Positions 8,449 through 17,996 of a stretch of DNA of 64,000 nucleotides are shown here, piece after piece. The translations under genes were made by a program, and so were the position numbers. The DNA comes from Hydrogenophilales bacterium. Lineage in GTDB: Bacteria > Pseudomonadota > Gammaproteobacteria > Burkholderiales > Thiobacillaceae. Where the stretch lies: assembly GCA_016195805.1 (NCBI GenBank), contig JACPYT010000016.1, forward strand, positions 62,001 through 126,000. The letters run 5' to 3'. Below the pieces are notes generated by a model, which worked only from the letters and a program-made list of their open reading frames with translations, was not told where the DNA came from and made no database searches. Position 1 is the stretch's first letter. Every line of letters begins with the position of its first letter.

Positions 8449-10292
8449 TCCGGCTGAATCTCGACCAACGCCATGTCGGGCGTCACCGCGTCGCCTTTTT
8501 TCGCGAATATGCTGATGACGACGCCGGCGATCGGCGCCTGCACTTCGTTCTCCATTTTCATCGCCTCGATCACCAGCACGCCGTCGCCGGCCTTGACCTT
8601 CTGGCCGATACTCACCAGCACGTCGACGATGGTGCCGGGCATGGCGGCCGTGACGTGGCCGGGGTGGCTGGCGCGCGGCTTCTGGCCGGCGGCGGCCGGT
8701 GCGGCGGCCGCCTTGCGCGGCGTGCTGTCGCCGCCGGTCGAGACCGCGACTTCGTTCAGCGGCTCGACCAGCACTTCTTCCGAGACGCCGTCGATCGATA
8801 CGAAATAGGGACGCTGGGCGGCATCGCTGCGGCCACTGCCGGAAAGCTTGATGTGATAGGTCTCGCCATGCAGCGTGATCCTGAACTCGTCGGCGGCGTA
8901 GCGCGGTGCGCTGTCCTCCTGCGACGCGCCCGGCGGCAGCAGTTGTTCTGGCTTGAGGCTGCCGGCCGCGCGTTCCTGCAGCCAGGTCTTGCCGATCTCG
9001 GGGAACATGGCGTAAGTCAGCACATCCTCGTCGGACTTGGCCAGTCCTTCGATTTCGCCGCGCAGCTTGTCGAGTTCGTCGGCAATCAGATCGGCCGGAC
9101 GGCAGGTGGTGACCTCGAGGTCGCCGATGGCGATCTTGCGCACCTCTTCGTTGATGGGGCCTGGTGCCTTGCCGTAGCGGCCCTGCAGATAGAGCTTCAC
9201 CTCGTTGGTGACGGATTTGTAGCGTGTGCCGGTGAGCACGTTCAGTGCCGCCTGGGTGCCGACGATCTGCGAGGTGGGGGTGACCAGCGGCGGATAGCCG
9301 AGGTCTTGGCGCACCCGCGGAATTTCGTCGAGCACGGCATCCATCTTGTCGAGCGCACCCTGTTCCTTCATCTGGTTGGCCAGGTTGGAAATCATCCCGC
9401 CGGGTACCTGGTTGATCAGCACACGGGTGTCGGTACCGGTGAAAGCCGATTCGAACTGCCAGTATTTCTTGCGCACCTCCTTGAAATAGGCCGAGATTTC
9501 CTCGATCAGCGGCAGCGACAGGCCGGTGTCGTAGGCGGTGCCGGCGAGCGCGGCGACCAGGCTCTGCGTGGTGGGGTGGCTGGCGCCTTCGGCGAATGCG
9601 CCGACGCTGGTGTCGATGAGGGTGGCGCCGGCTTCCACGGCCTTCAGGTGCGTCATGTGCGCCAGGCCGGACGTGGCATGGCTGTGGGTGTGGATCGGCA
9701 GGTGGGTGGCTTCGCGGATCGCGCACACCAAGTCATACGCCGTATAGGGCGTGAGCAGGCCTGCCATGTCCTTGATCGCGATGGTGTCGCAGCCCATCGC
9801 GGTCAAGCCCTTGGCGAGCCCGACGAAATGCGGAATGTCGTGCACCGGGCTGGTGGTGTAGCAGATCGCGCCCTCGGCGTGCCTGCCGGCGGCTTTCACC
9901 GCTTCGATCGAGACCTTGAGGTTGCGCAGGTCGTTCATCGCGTCGAACACGCGGAAGACGTCGACGCCGTTGTCGGCCGATTTCTGCACGAAGGCCCGCA
10001 CCACGTCGTCGGAATAATTGCGGTAGCCCAGCAGGTTCTGTCCGCGCAGCAGCATCTGGATGCGCGTGCTGGGCAAGGCCTTCCTGAGCTTGCGCAGGCG
10101 CTCCCACGGGTCTTCGCGCAGGAAACGCACGCAGGCGTCGAAGGTGGCACCGCCCCAGGCTTCCAGCGACCAGAAGCCGACCTGATCCAGTTTTCCGCAG
10201 ATCGGCAGCATGTCCTCGGTGCGCATGCGGGTGGCGATCAGCGACTGGTGGCCGTCGCGCAGGACGAGATCGGTGATGTGTACTTTTGCCAT
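8445..10292 (-). CDS. pycB: Pyruvate carboxylase subunit B (carboxyltransferase plus biotin carrier), OadA-like
   Basis: A 615-aa protein with an N-terminal carboxyltransferase TIM barrel (LVLRDGHQSLIATRM, AICYTTSPVH, HSHATSG metal site, VPGGMISNL), a PYC/OADA domain and a C-terminal biotinyl domain with the modified Lys in EAMKMENEV (near 580). Beside a biotin carboxylase subunit, and without the OadB membrane pump, it is best read as the B subunit of a two-subunit pyruvate carboxylase that makes oxaloacetate. An oxaloacetate decarboxylase alpha subunit is the alternative. Four bases separate it from pycA. Confidence 0.88.
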   Translation of the reverse strand: MAKVHITDLVLRDGHQSLIATRMRTEDMLPICGKLDQVGFWSLEAWGGATFDACVRFLREDPWERLRKLRKALPSTRIQMLLRGQNLLGYRNYSDDVVRAFVQKSADNGVDVFRVFDAMNDLRNLKVSIEAVKAAGRHAEGAICYTTSPVHDIPHFVGLAKGLTAMGCDTIAIKDMAGLLTPYTAYDLVCAIREATHLPIHTHSHATSGLAHMTHLKAVEAGATLIDTSVGAFAEGASHPTTQSLVAALAGTAYDTGLSLPLIEEISAYFKEVRKKYWQFESAFTGTDTRVLINQVPGGMISNLANQMKEQGALDKMDAVLDEIPRVRQDLGYPPLVTPTSQIVGTQAALNVLTGTRYKSVTNEVKLYLQGRYGKAPGPINEEVRKIAIGDLEVTTCRPADLIADELDKLRGEIEGLAKSDEDVLTYAMFPEIGKTWLQERAAGSLKPEQLLPPGASQEDSAPRYAADEFRITLHGETYHIKLSGSGRSDAAQRPYFVSIDGVSEEVLVEPLNEVAVSTGGDSTPRKAAAAPAAAGQKPRASHPGHVTAAMPGTIVDVLVSIGQKVKAGDGVLVIEAMKMENEVQAPIAGVVISIFAKKGDAVTPDMALVEIQPE

Positions 10293-10295
10293 GGT

Positions 10296-11714
10296 TTACA
10301 AGCCCTGATGTGCTGCGATGGCGGCCGCGATGGCGGCAGCCACCACCTCCGGCGGTTTCTTTTCGGTGTACTGGGTGAGTTCGGGGTGTGATTCGACGAA
10401 GGCGGTGTTGAAACGCCCGCTACGGAACTCGGGATTCCTGAGAATTTCCTGGTAATAGGGGATCGTCGTCTTCACGCCGTACACGAGCATGTCGGCGAGC
10501 GCGCGGCGGCCGCGCTCGACCGCGGATTCCCAGGTCAGGTTCCACACCGTGAGCTTGGCGCACATCGAATCGAAGTAGGGCGGAATGACGTAATCGGTGT
10601 AGATCGCCGCATCCACCCGCACCCCCGGGCCGCCCGGCGAGTAGTAGCGCGTGATGCGGCCGAGGCTGGGCAGGAACTCGTTCTTCGGGTCCTCGGCGTT
10701 GACGCGGAATTCGATGGCATAGCCGCGATGCGCAATGTCTTCCTGCCGGTATTGCAGCGGCAGGCCGGAAGTGATGCGGATCTGCTCCTGCACGATGTCG
10801 ACGCCGGTGATGGTCTCGGTGATCGGATGCTCGACCTGCAGCCGGGTGTTCATTTCCATGAAATAGAACTGGTTGTCCTGATCGAGCAGGAATTCCACCG
10901 TGCCGGCATTGACGTAGCCGACCGCCTTGGCTGCGCGCACGGCCAGCTTGCCGATGTACTGGCGCTGCGCCTCGGTCAATTGTGGGCTTGGCGCGATTTC
11001 GATCAGCTTCTGGTTGCGCCGCTGGATCGAGCAGTCGCGCTCGAACAGGTGGATGATGTTGCCCTGCGTGTCGCCCAGGATCTGCACCTCGATGTGCTTG
11101 GGCTGCACCACACATTTCTCGACGAAGACCTCGGGCTTGCCGAAGGCCTTGCTGGCTTCCGACACCACGCGGTCGTAGTTCTTCAGCAGCTCGTCCTCGC
11201 TGTCGCAGCGGCGGATGCCGCGCCCGCCGCCGCCGTTGGTGGCCTTCAGCATGACCGGGTAGCCGATCTTGCCGGCCAGCGCACGCGCTTCCTCGACGTT
11301 CTCCAGGTTGTGATCGGAGCCCGGCACCACTGGGATGCCGGCGGCGATCATTGCGTTGCGGGCCTGGATCTTGTCGCCCATGCGGCGGATCACCTCGGGC
11401 GAGGGACCGATGAAGCGGATGCCGCGGCGGGCGCAAATGGTCGCCAGATCGGGGTTTTCGGAGAGGAAACCATAGCCCGGATGCAGGGCGTCGCAGCCCG
11501 AGGCGGCTGCCAGGTTGACCAGCGTGTGCGCGTTCAGGTAGCCGAGAATCGGGTCCTTGCCGATGTGGTAGGCCTCGTCGGCCTTCTTGACGTGGAGCGC
11601 GTGGCGGTCGGCGTCGGTGTAGATGGCGACCGACTTGATGCCCAGTTCGGCGCAGGCGCGCACGATGCGGACGGCGATCTCGCCCCGGTTGGCGACCAGT
11701 ATTTTCTTAAGCAT
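10296..11714 (-). CDS. pycA: Pyruvate carboxylase subunit A (biotin carboxylase)
   Basis: A 472-aa ATP-grasp biotin carboxylase: N-terminal KILVANRGEIAVRI, ATP-binding GGGGRGIRR, and the catalytic EMNTRLQVEHPITE block, with a C-terminal biotin-carboxylase domain. It carboxylates the biotin on PycB using ATP and bicarbonate. It is a little longer than AccC (about 450 aa), and the pairing with pycB argues for pyruvate carboxylase rather than acetyl-CoA carboxylase. It is first in the unit and divergent from yceD. Confidence 0.88.
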   Translation of the reverse strand: MLKKILVANRGEIAVRIVRACAELGIKSVAIYTDADRHALHVKKADEAYHIGKDPILGYLNAHTLVNLAAASGCDALHPGYGFLSENPDLATICARRGIRFIGPSPEVIRRMGDKIQARNAMIAAGIPVVPGSDHNLENVEEARALAGKIGYPVMLKATNGGGGRGIRRCDSEDELLKNYDRVVSEASKAFGKPEVFVEKCVVQPKHIEVQILGDTQGNIIHLFERDCSIQRRNQKLIEIAPSPQLTEAQRQYIGKLAVRAAKAVGYVNAGTVEFLLDQDNQFYFMEMNTRLQVEHPITETITGVDIVQEQIRITSGLPLQYRQEDIAHRGYAIEFRVNAEDPKNEFLPSLGRITRYYSPGGPGVRVDAAIYTDYVIPPYFDSMCAKLTVWNLTWESAVERGRRALADMLVYGVKTTIPYYQEILRNPEFRSGRFNTAFVESHPELTQYTEKKPPEVVAAAIAAAIAAHQGL

Positions 11715-11748
11715 GGACTCGCCTGAAGTTGGGGTGGCTGGGGTTTCT

Positions 11749-11777
11749 TTGACAAAAAGAACGCGAAATCATATCAT
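11749..11777 (+). promoter_or_regulatory. Sigma70 promoter of the yceD-rpmF-plsX-fab operon
   Basis: TTGACA at 11749-11754 and TATCAT at 11772-11777, with 17 bp between. This is a full-consensus -35 and a five-of-six -10, about 45 bp upstream of yceD. A short inverted repeat (GTTGA-5-TCAAC, 11792-11806) lies near the expected start of transcription and might be an operator. Confidence 0.8.
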
Positions 11778-11820
11778 TGCGGGCTAATGTTGTTGACCAT
11801 ATCAACCGGGGTGCGTTGCC

Positions 11821-12252
11821 ATGCTTCAGGCTGTTGAAGTCGATCCATGGCGTTTTTGCAGGGATGCGCAGTCGTGGGAAATCCAGTCCGAGGTGGCTGC
11901 GTTTCCGCGACTTGCCCATGAATTTACGCAAGGCGCGCTGTTCTGTCGAGTTGTCGGGCGAGTGGACCCGCGTGGCAGCCTGTCCCTGCAGGTGTCGATC
12001 AGCGGCGAGGTGGGACTGACCTGCCAGCGTTGTCTGGGTAGCATGCCGCATGCGGTCGAGGTTGAGCGCACGCTGTATCTGGCGCGCAACGAATCCGAGC
12101 TGGAACGGCTGGACGCGTTGCCCGACAGCGATGCGATTCAGCCTGGCGAGCGACTGAGCCTGGTCGAGCTGGTTGAGGATGAAGTGTTGTTGAGCCTGCC
12201 GCTTGCACCCATGCACGCAGAAGGTGAATGCTCCCTACGTGGGGCGCAATGA
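11821..12252 (+). CDS. yceD: YceD/DUF177 family 23S rRNA accumulation protein
   Basis: A 143-aa acidic DUF177 protein. The conserved Cys pair occurs in GLTCQRCLGSMPH, with the family's acidic C-terminal half. In E. coli YceD is needed for normal 23S rRNA levels; plant homologues process 23S rRNA. It is directly upstream of rpmF, the usual position, and is the first gene after the strong operon promoter. Confidence 0.9.
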   Translation: MLQAVEVDPWRFCRDAQSWEIQSEVAAFPRLAHEFTQGALFCRVVGRVDPRGSLSLQVSISGEVGLTCQRCLGSMPHAVEVERTLYLARNESELERLDALPDSDAIQPGERLSLVELVEDEVLLSLPLAPMHAEGECSLRGAQ

Positions 12253-12299
12253 GGTTTTGGGCGCCGGGTTCCGGCGCCACGATTTTTAAGGAGTAAGAA

Positions 12300-12479
12300 A
12301 TGGCTGTTCAGCAGAACAAAAAGTCCCCGTCCAAGCGTGGCATGCACCGTTCGCACGATTTTCTGACCAACCCGCCGCTGGCCGTCGAGCCGACCACCGG
12401 TGAAGCGCATCTGCGTCACCATATCAGCCCCAACGGCTTTTATCGTGGCCGCAAAGTCGTCAAGGCCAAGGGCGAATAA
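12300..12479 (+). CDS. rpmF: 50S ribosomal protein L32
   Basis: A 59-aa basic protein starting [20 protein letters not shown] and ending KVVKAKGE, the standard bacterial L32 length. A good ribosome-binding site (AAGGAG) lies eight bases upstream. The form here lacks the zinc cysteines, as is usual in proteobacteria. It sits between yceD and plsX, linking ribosome and phospholipid synthesis in one transcript. Confidence 0.97.
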   Translation: MAVQQNKKSPSKRGMHRSHDFLTNPPLAVEPTTGEAHLRHHISPNGFYRGRKVVKAKGE

Positions 12480-12548
12480 TTTTCTTGCGCGTCACGGCGT
12501 GGTTGTTGATGCCTGGCGCGACCGACTCAGCCAACGATTTCCGGCTGT

Positions 12549-13568
12549 ATGAGAAACATCACAGTCGCCATTGATGTCATGGGGGGCGATCATGGCCCCC
12601 ATGTCACGGTCCCGGCGGCGATCCGTTGTCTTGCACGTCACCCTGACCTTAATGTGATTCTGGTCGGGTCGCAGGACATCATCGCGGCCGAGCTCAAGGC
12701 GCACCGGGCCAGGACCGGTCCCCGTCTCATCGTGCGTCACGCCAGCCAGGTGGTGGCGATGGACGAGGCGCCCGCGCTGGCCCTGCGCGGCAAGAAGGAT
12801 TCCTCGATGCGGGTGGCCATCGACCTCGTCAAGTCCGGCGAGGCCGATGCCTGCGTGTCGGCGGGCAACACCGGCGCCCTGATGGCGACCGCGCGTTTCG
12901 TCCTGAAAACCCTTCCCGGTATCGACCGTCCCGCCATTGCCGCCGTCATGCCGACGATCAGCGGCCACGCACTGGTGCTCGACATGGGCGCCAACGTCGA
13001 CTGCTCGGCCGAGCATCTGCTGCAGTTCGGCATCATGGGTGCGATGCTGGTGTCGGCGGTGGAACACAAGCCGAACCCGAGCGTGGGCCTGCTGAACATC
13101 GGCGAAGAGGACATCAAGGGTAACGACATGGTGAAGCAGGCGGCCGAACTGCTGCGCGACAGCCATCTGAATTTCTACGGCAACGTCGAGGGCAACGACA
13201 TTTTCAAGGGCACTACCGATGTCGTGGTGTGCGACGGCTTCGTTGGCAACGTGACGCTGAAGGCCTCCGAGGGGCTGGCCAAGATGATTTCCACCACCCT
13301 GCGCGCCGAGTTCCGGCGCAACTGGCTGACCCGCATCGCCGGTTTGCTGGCCATGCCGGTGCTGAGCGCCTTCAAGCGGCGGATGGATCCGCGCCGCTAC
13401 AACGGCGCCACCCTGCTGGGACTGAAAGGCGTGGTGGTGAAGAGCCACGGTTCGGCCGACCGTTTTGCCTTCGAACACGCGATCGAAACGGCCAGCGACG
13501 AAGTCCGCAACAACGTGCTGAAACGCATTACCGATCAGATCCAACTCCTGCAACGGGTAGCCGCTTGA
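12549..13568 (+). CDS. plsX: Phosphate acyltransferase PlsX
   Basis: A 339-aa soluble enzyme that converts acyl-ACP and phosphate to acyl-phosphate, the donor for PlsY in phosphatidic acid synthesis. Family signatures: [12 protein letters not shown] at the N-terminus, [10 protein letters not shown] and DMGANVDC in the centre, CDGFVGNV and [14 protein letters not shown]-like blocks toward the C-terminus. Length is normal. Its stop overlaps the fabH TTG start. Confidence 0.96.
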   Translation: MRNITVAIDVMGGDHGPHVTVPAAIRCLARHPDLNVILVGSQDIIAAELKAHRARTGPRLIVRHASQVVAMDEAPALALRGKKDSSMRVAIDLVKSGEADACVSAGNTGALMATARFVLKTLPGIDRPAIAAVMPTISGHALVLDMGANVDCSAEHLLQFGIMGAMLVSAVEHKPNPSVGLLNIGEEDIKGNDMVKQAAELLRDSHLNFYGNVEGNDIFKGTTDVVVCDGFVGNVTLKASEGLAKMISTTLRAEFRRNWLTRIAGLLAMPVLSAFKRRMDPRRYNGATLLGLKGVVVKSHGSADRFAFEHAIETASDEVRNNVLKRITDQIQLLQRVAA

Positions 13569-14524
13569 CCTATTCCCGCATTCTCGGCACCGGCAGCTAT
13601 CTGCCGGCCCGCATCCTCACCAACGCCGATCTCGAAAAGCTGGTCGAGACCAACGATCAGTGGATCGTCGAGCGCACCGGCATTCGCGAACGACATATTG
13701 CCGCCGAGGGCGAGTTCACCAGCGATCTGGCGACCCAGGCGGCGCGCGCGGCGCTCGATGTTGCGGGCCTGAAGCCTGACGACATCGACCTGCTGCTGGT
13801 CGCCACCACCACGCCCGACCTGGTGTTTCCCAGCACCGCTTGCATCGTGCAGTCCAAGCTGGGCATGAGCAACGGCCGCCCGGCATTCGACCTGCAGGCC
13901 GTGTGCAGCGGCTTCGTGTACGCGCTTTCCGTGGCCGACCAGTTCATCAAGACCGGTGCGGCGAAGCACGTGCTGGTGATCGGCGCCGAAACGCTGTCGC
14001 GCATCACCGACTGGAACGACCGTGGCAACTGCATCCTGTGGGGCGACGGCGCCGGCGCCGTGGTACTGGGCGCGTCTGCCGAACCCGGCATCATCGCCAC
14101 CCATATCCATGCTGATGGCCGCCACAAGGAGCTGCTGCGCACCACCACCGGTCCGTCGACCGGCCTGCACGAGCCCGCGCTGATGCGGATGGAAGGCAAT
14201 GCTGTATTCAAGATGGCGGTCAACACGCTTGACCGCATCGTCGACGAGACGCTGGAGGCCAACGGCCTCTCGAAATCCGACATCGACTGGCTGGTGCCGC
14301 ACCAGGCCAACATCCGCATCATTGCCGCCACCGCGAAAAAGCTCGGCATGAGCATGGACCATGTGGTCACCACCGTGGCCGGCCATGGCAACACGTCTGC
14401 GGCCTCGGTGCCGCTGGCGTTCGACGTCGCGGTGCGCGACGGCCGCATCCAGCGCGGCCAGACCGTGCTGATGGAAGCCTTCGGCGGCGGCTTTACCTGG
14501 GGCTCCGCGCTCCTGAAATATTGA
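13565..14524 (+). CDS. fabH: Beta-ketoacyl-ACP synthase III
   Basis: Starts fatty-acid elongation by condensing acetyl-CoA with malonyl-ACP. The catalytic Cys is in [12 protein letters not shown]; His and Asn are in VPHQANIRI and [14 protein letters not shown] chose TTG 13565, overlapping the plsX stop (TTGA), which gives 319 aa and puts [12 protein letters not shown] at the N-terminus as in the family. The frame is open further upstream inside plsX, but that stretch is unlike FabH. Confidence 0.94.
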   Translation: MTYSRILGTGSYLPARILTNADLEKLVETNDQWIVERTGIRERHIAAEGEFTSDLATQAARAALDVAGLKPDDIDLLLVATTTPDLVFPSTACIVQSKLGMSNGRPAFDLQAVCSGFVYALSVADQFIKTGAAKHVLVIGAETLSRITDWNDRGNCILWGDGAGAVVLGASAEPGIIATHIHADGRHKELLRTTTGPSTGLHEPALMRMEGNAVFKMAVNTLDRIVDETLEANGLSKSDIDWLVPHQANIRIIAATAKKLGMSMDHVVTTVAGHGNTSAASVPLAFDVAVRDGRIQRGQTVLMEAFGGGFTWGSALLKY

Positions 14525-14534
14525 TTCAAGGAAC

Positions 14535-15479
14535 ATGCAAGTGGCTGCACTCGATAAAAAAATCGCTTTTGTATTTCCCGGTCAGGGCTCGCAATCGGTG
14601 GGCATGATGGCCGGCTGGGGCGAGCGTGCCGAAGTGCGCAATACCTTCGCCGAAGCGTCCGACGCGCTCGGGCAGGACCTGTGGGCGCTGGTGACCGACG
14701 GCCCGGCCGATCTGCTCAACCAGACCGTCAACACCCAGCCCGCGATGCTGGCGGCCGACATCGCCGCCTGGCGCGTGTGGCAGGCAGCGGGCGGTGCGAC
14801 GCCGGCGCTGCTGGCCGGCCACAGTCTCGGCGAATACGCGGCGCTGGTGGCCGCCGGATCCTTGAATTTTTCCGATGCAATCAAACTGGTGCGTTTCCGC
14901 GCCGAAGCGATGCAGGCCGCGGTACCGGAAGGCGTTGGCGCGATGGCGGCAATCCTGGGACTGGACGACGATGCCGTGCGTGCGGTCTGTGCCGACGCTG
15001 CCGCGGGCGAAGTGGTCGAGGCGGTGAACCTCAATTCCCCCGGCCAGGTGGTGATCGCCGGCAACAAGGCGGCGGTCGAGCGCGCGATGGCGCTGGCGAA
15101 GGAAAAGGGCGCCAAGCGTGCGCTGCCGCTGCCGGTTTCCGTGCCGTCGCATTCCTCGCTGATGCGGCCGGCCGCCGAGAAGCTGCTGGCACACCTGCAA
15201 GGCGTTTCGATTTTCGCGCCGACCATTCCCGTGCTGCACAACACCGACGTGCAAAGCCATGCCGATGCGGATGCCATCCGCGTCGCGCTGGCGAAGCAGC
15301 TGCATACCCCGGTGCGCTGGGTCGAGACCGTGCAGGCGCTGAAGGCCGCCGGCATCGAGCGCGTCATCGAATGCGGCCCCGGCAAGGTGCTGGCGGGCCT
15401 CGCCAAGCGCATCGACGACAGCCTGCCGGCTCTGGCGCTGGTCGACGAAGCCAGCCTCGCCGCCGCACTGAACAACTGA
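14535..15479 (+). CDS. fabD: Malonyl-CoA:ACP transacylase
   Basis: Loads malonyl groups on ACP. The 314-aa protein has FVFPGQGSQSVGM near the N-terminus, the nucleophile Ser in GHSLGEYAAL, Arg in VRFRAEAM and the catalytic His in PVSVPSHSSLM. Length is normal. It follows fabH by 10 bp and precedes fabG by 11 bp. Confidence 0.96.
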   Translation: MQVAALDKKIAFVFPGQGSQSVGMMAGWGERAEVRNTFAEASDALGQDLWALVTDGPADLLNQTVNTQPAMLAADIAAWRVWQAAGGATPALLAGHSLGEYAALVAAGSLNFSDAIKLVRFRAEAMQAAVPEGVGAMAAILGLDDDAVRAVCADAAAGEVVEAVNLNSPGQVVIAGNKAAVERAMALAKEKGAKRALPLPVSVPSHSSLMRPAAEKLLAHLQGVSIFAPTIPVLHNTDVQSHADADAIRVALAKQLHTPVRWVETVQALKAAGIERVIECGPGKVLAGLAKRIDDSLPALALVDEASLAAALNN

Positions 15480-15490
15480 CAGGAGACACC

Positions 15491-16261
15491 ATGCTGCAAG
15501 GACAAATCGCGCCTGGCTTTAATCTTGGAGGGCAGATTGCCCTCGTGACCGGTGCCAGCCGCGGCATCGGCCAGGCCATCGCACTGGCGCTCGGCAATGC
15601 GGGCGCCACCGTGGTCGGCACCGCCACCAGCGACAAGGGCGCGCAGGCGATCGGCGACTATCTCGCCGCGGCCAACATCAAGGGCGACGGCATGAAGCTC
15701 GACGTCACCGACGCGGCCGAGGTCGACGCCGTCATCGCGGCGATCGAAAAGGATTTCGGTGCCATCGGCATCCTGGTCAACAATGCCGGCATCACCCGCG
15801 ACAACCTCCTGATGCGGATGAAGGATGAGGAGTGGGACGACATTCTGGCGACCAACCTGACCTCCGTGTTCCGCCTGTCGCGCGCCGTGCTGCGCGCGAT
15901 GATGAAGGCGCGCAGCGGGCGCATCATTTCCATCGCCTCGGTGGTGGGTGCGATGGGCAACGCCGGGCAGACCAACTACAGCGCGGCCAAGGCTGGCATC
16001 ATGGGTTTCACCAAGTCGCTGGCGCGCGAAGTCGGTAGTCGCAACATCACGGTCAACTGCGTGGCGCCGGGCTTCATCGACACCGACATGACGCGTGCCT
16101 TGCCGGACGCACAACGTCAGGCACTGCTGGCGCATATCCCGCTGGGCCGGCTGGGTGCCGCCGAAGATATCGCGCAGGCTGTCGCCTTCCTGGCGTCGCC
16201 TGCCGCCGGCTATATTTCGGGCACCACCCTGCACGTCAACGGCGGCATGTACATGGCGTGA
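15491..16261 (+). CDS. fabG: 3-oxoacyl-ACP reductase
   Basis: NADPH-dependent reductase of the elongation cycle, 256 aa. Cofactor motif TGASRGIGQA, NNAGITRDNLL, catalytic Ser-Tyr-Lys as IASVVG...YSAAKAG, and the C-terminal SGTTLHVNGGMYM. The N-terminus is about ten residues longer than E. coli FabG (a start MLQGQIAPGFN). ATG 15491 has an AGGAGA site upstream. Confidence 0.96.
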   Translation: MLQGQIAPGFNLGGQIALVTGASRGIGQAIALALGNAGATVVGTATSDKGAQAIGDYLAAANIKGDGMKLDVTDAAEVDAVIAAIEKDFGAIGILVNNAGITRDNLLMRMKDEEWDDILATNLTSVFRLSRAVLRAMMKARSGRIISIASVVGAMGNAGQTNYSAAKAGIMGFTKSLAREVGSRNITVNCVAPGFIDTDMTRALPDAQRQALLAHIPLGRLGAAEDIAQAVAFLASPAAGYISGTTLHVNGGMYMA

Positions 16262-16304
16262 TTGGCCACAATATTTGGTAAAATCGTCCGGCTTCAATTT
16301 TCAC

Positions 16305-16330
16305 GGCTTCAATTCTGTTGAAGCCTTATT
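16305..16330 (+). terminator. Attenuator-like hairpin upstream of acpP
   Basis: GGCTTCAA (16305-16312), a five-base loop, TTGAAGCC (16318-16325), then TTATTT. A second copy of GGCTTCAA at 16290-16297 could pair with the same right arm, giving two exclusive hairpins in the 86-bp fabG-acpP gap. The tail is only partly T. It could reduce read-through from fabG or protect an acpP transcript end. Confidence 0.45.
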
Positions 16331-16347
16331 TCAAGAGAGGATCAGTA

Positions 16348-16581
16348 ATGGATAACGTACAGCGTGTAATTAAAGTCGTCGCCGAGCAATTGGGCGTCAA
16401 CGAGGCGGACATCAAGAATGAGTCCTCCTTCGTCGGTGACCTGGGCGCTGACTCGCTCGATACGGTTGAGCTGGTGATGGCGCTGGAAGAAGAGTTCGGC
16501 TGCGAGATCCCCGACGAAGACGCAGAAAAGATCACCACCGTCCAGCAGGCGATTGACTACGTCAACAGCCACTCGAACTGA
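16348..16581 (+). CDS. acpP: Acyl carrier protein
   Basis: A 77-aa acidic ACP that carries the growing acyl chain on 4'-phosphopantetheine. The attachment Ser36 lies in [12 protein letters not shown]. Start ATG 16348 has AGAGAGGA upstream; an in-frame codon ten residues earlier is not family-like. It has a longer leader than its neighbours, so it may have extra transcripts to reach the high level ACP needs. Confidence 0.98.
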   Translation: MDNVQRVIKVVAEQLGVNEADIKNESSFVGDLGADSLDTVELVMALEEEFGCEIPDEDAEKITTVQQAIDYVNSHSN

Positions 16582-16610
16582 TCGTTTACCAGTAATAGAA
16601 GGACTGACTT

Positions 16611-17843
16611 TTGTCCAAACGTCGCGTTGTCGTCACCGGCCTGGGAATCATTTCCCCGGTCGGCAATACCATCCCGGAAGCCTGGGACAATCTGGTTGCC
16701 GGTCGTACCGGGATCGCCCGCATCAGCCGCTTCGACCCTTCGCCTTTCGCCTCCCACATGGCCGGCGAGGTGAAGAACTTCGACGTTGAGCAATACCTCA
16801 ACCCGAAGGAAGCGCGCCGCATGGATACTTTTATCCAGTTCGGCATGGCTGCCGGCATCCAGGCGATACGCGATTCGGGCCTGGAAGTCACCGATGCCAA
16901 TGCCGAGCGCATCGGCATCAACATCGGCTCCGGAATCGGCGGCTTGCCGCTGATCGAGGAGACCCATTCCCTGCTGCTGGAGTCCGGACCGCGGAAGATT
17001 TCCCCTTTCTTCATCCCCGGTTCCATCATCAACATGATTTCCGGCAACCTTTCGATCCTGTACGGGATGAAAGGCCCCAACCTCGGCGTCGTCACGGCCT
17101 GTACCACGGGTCTGCACGCGGTCGGCTTGTCCGCCCGCATGATCGAGCACGGCGACGCCGACGTGATGATCGCCGGCGGTGCCGAGTGCGCCACGTCCCC
17201 CTTGGGCGTGGGCGGCTTCTCTGCCGCACGCGCGCTGTCCACCCGCAATGACGACCCGGCCACCGCCAGCCGTCCGTGGGACAAGGATCGCGACGGTTTC
17301 GTGCTGGGCGAGGGCGCCGGCGTGCTGGTGCTCGAGGAATACGAGCATGCCAAGGCGCGCGGTGCGAAGATCTACGCCGAGGTGGTGGGTTTCGGCATGA
17401 GCGGCGACGCCTATCACATGACGGCACCGAGCACCGACGGCCCCCGCCGTTCGATGCTGAATGCGATGCGCGACGCCGGCGTGAATCCTGACCAGATCAA
17501 CTACATCAACGCACACGGCACCTCGACGCCGCTGGGCGACAAGAACGAAACCGAGGCGATCAAGCTCGCCATGGGCGATGCCGCCTACAAGACCGTGGTC
17601 AACTCGACCAAGTCGATGACCGGCCACCTGCTGGGCGGCGCCGGCGGGGTGGAATCGGTATTCACCGTGCTGGCGGTGCACCATCAGCTGTCGCCGCCGA
17701 CCATCAACATCTTCTCGCAGGATCCGGAATGCGATCTCGATTACTGCGCCAACACCGCACGTGAGCTGAAGATCGATTTTGCGCTCAAGAACAACTTCGG
17801 GTTTGGCGGCACCAACGGGTCGCTGGTCTTCAAGCGCGTTTGA
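16611..17843 (+). CDS. fabF: Beta-ketoacyl-ACP synthase II
   Basis: Elongation condensing enzyme, 410 aa. Catalytic Cys in [12 protein letters not shown] (near 163), His in [12 protein letters not shown] and [15 protein letters not shown], and C-terminal [12 protein letters not shown]. The start is TTG 16611, preceded by AAGGACTG; no closer ATG fits. TGA at 17841 is in frame with the following pabB reading frame. Confidence 0.96.
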   Translation: MSKRRVVVTGLGIISPVGNTIPEAWDNLVAGRTGIARISRFDPSPFASHMAGEVKNFDVEQYLNPKEARRMDTFIQFGMAAGIQAIRDSGLEVTDANAERIGINIGSGIGGLPLIEETHSLLLESGPRKISPFFIPGSIINMISGNLSILYGMKGPNLGVVTACTTGLHAVGLSARMIEHGDADVMIAGGAECATSPLGVGGFSAARALSTRNDDPATASRPWDKDRDGFVLGEGAGVLVLEEYEHAKARGAKIYAEVVGFGMSGDAYHMTAPSTDGPRRSMLNAMRDAGVNPDQINYINAHGTSTPLGDKNETEAIKLAMGDAAYKTVVNSTKSMTGHLLGGAGGVESVFTVLAVHHQLSPPTINIFSQDPECDLDYCANTARELKIDFALKNNFGFGGTNGSLVFKRV

Positions 17844-17996
17844 GCTCGCGGGGGTCGCCCCATCGCAACAACAGATCAAGCCAGCGCGCTCGAAATCCGG
17901 GAATGGCCGCAGCGGCCTGACCTGATCCGGCTTCAGTCGTCCAATCCGCAGCGTTATCCCGGCCTGTTCGCCAGCAGTGGCAACAGCGGCTGGGAC

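Noticed and set aside
8232-10391. A 719-codon open frame opposite maf and pycB
   Set aside because: Antisense shadow of a biotin enzyme with strong domain evidence; His/Asp/Val-rich, no start signal.
13229-13564. N-terminal extension of fabH inside plsX
   Set aside because: The extra 112 residues overlap plsX, are Arg-rich and unlike FabH; TTG 13565 gives a normal length.
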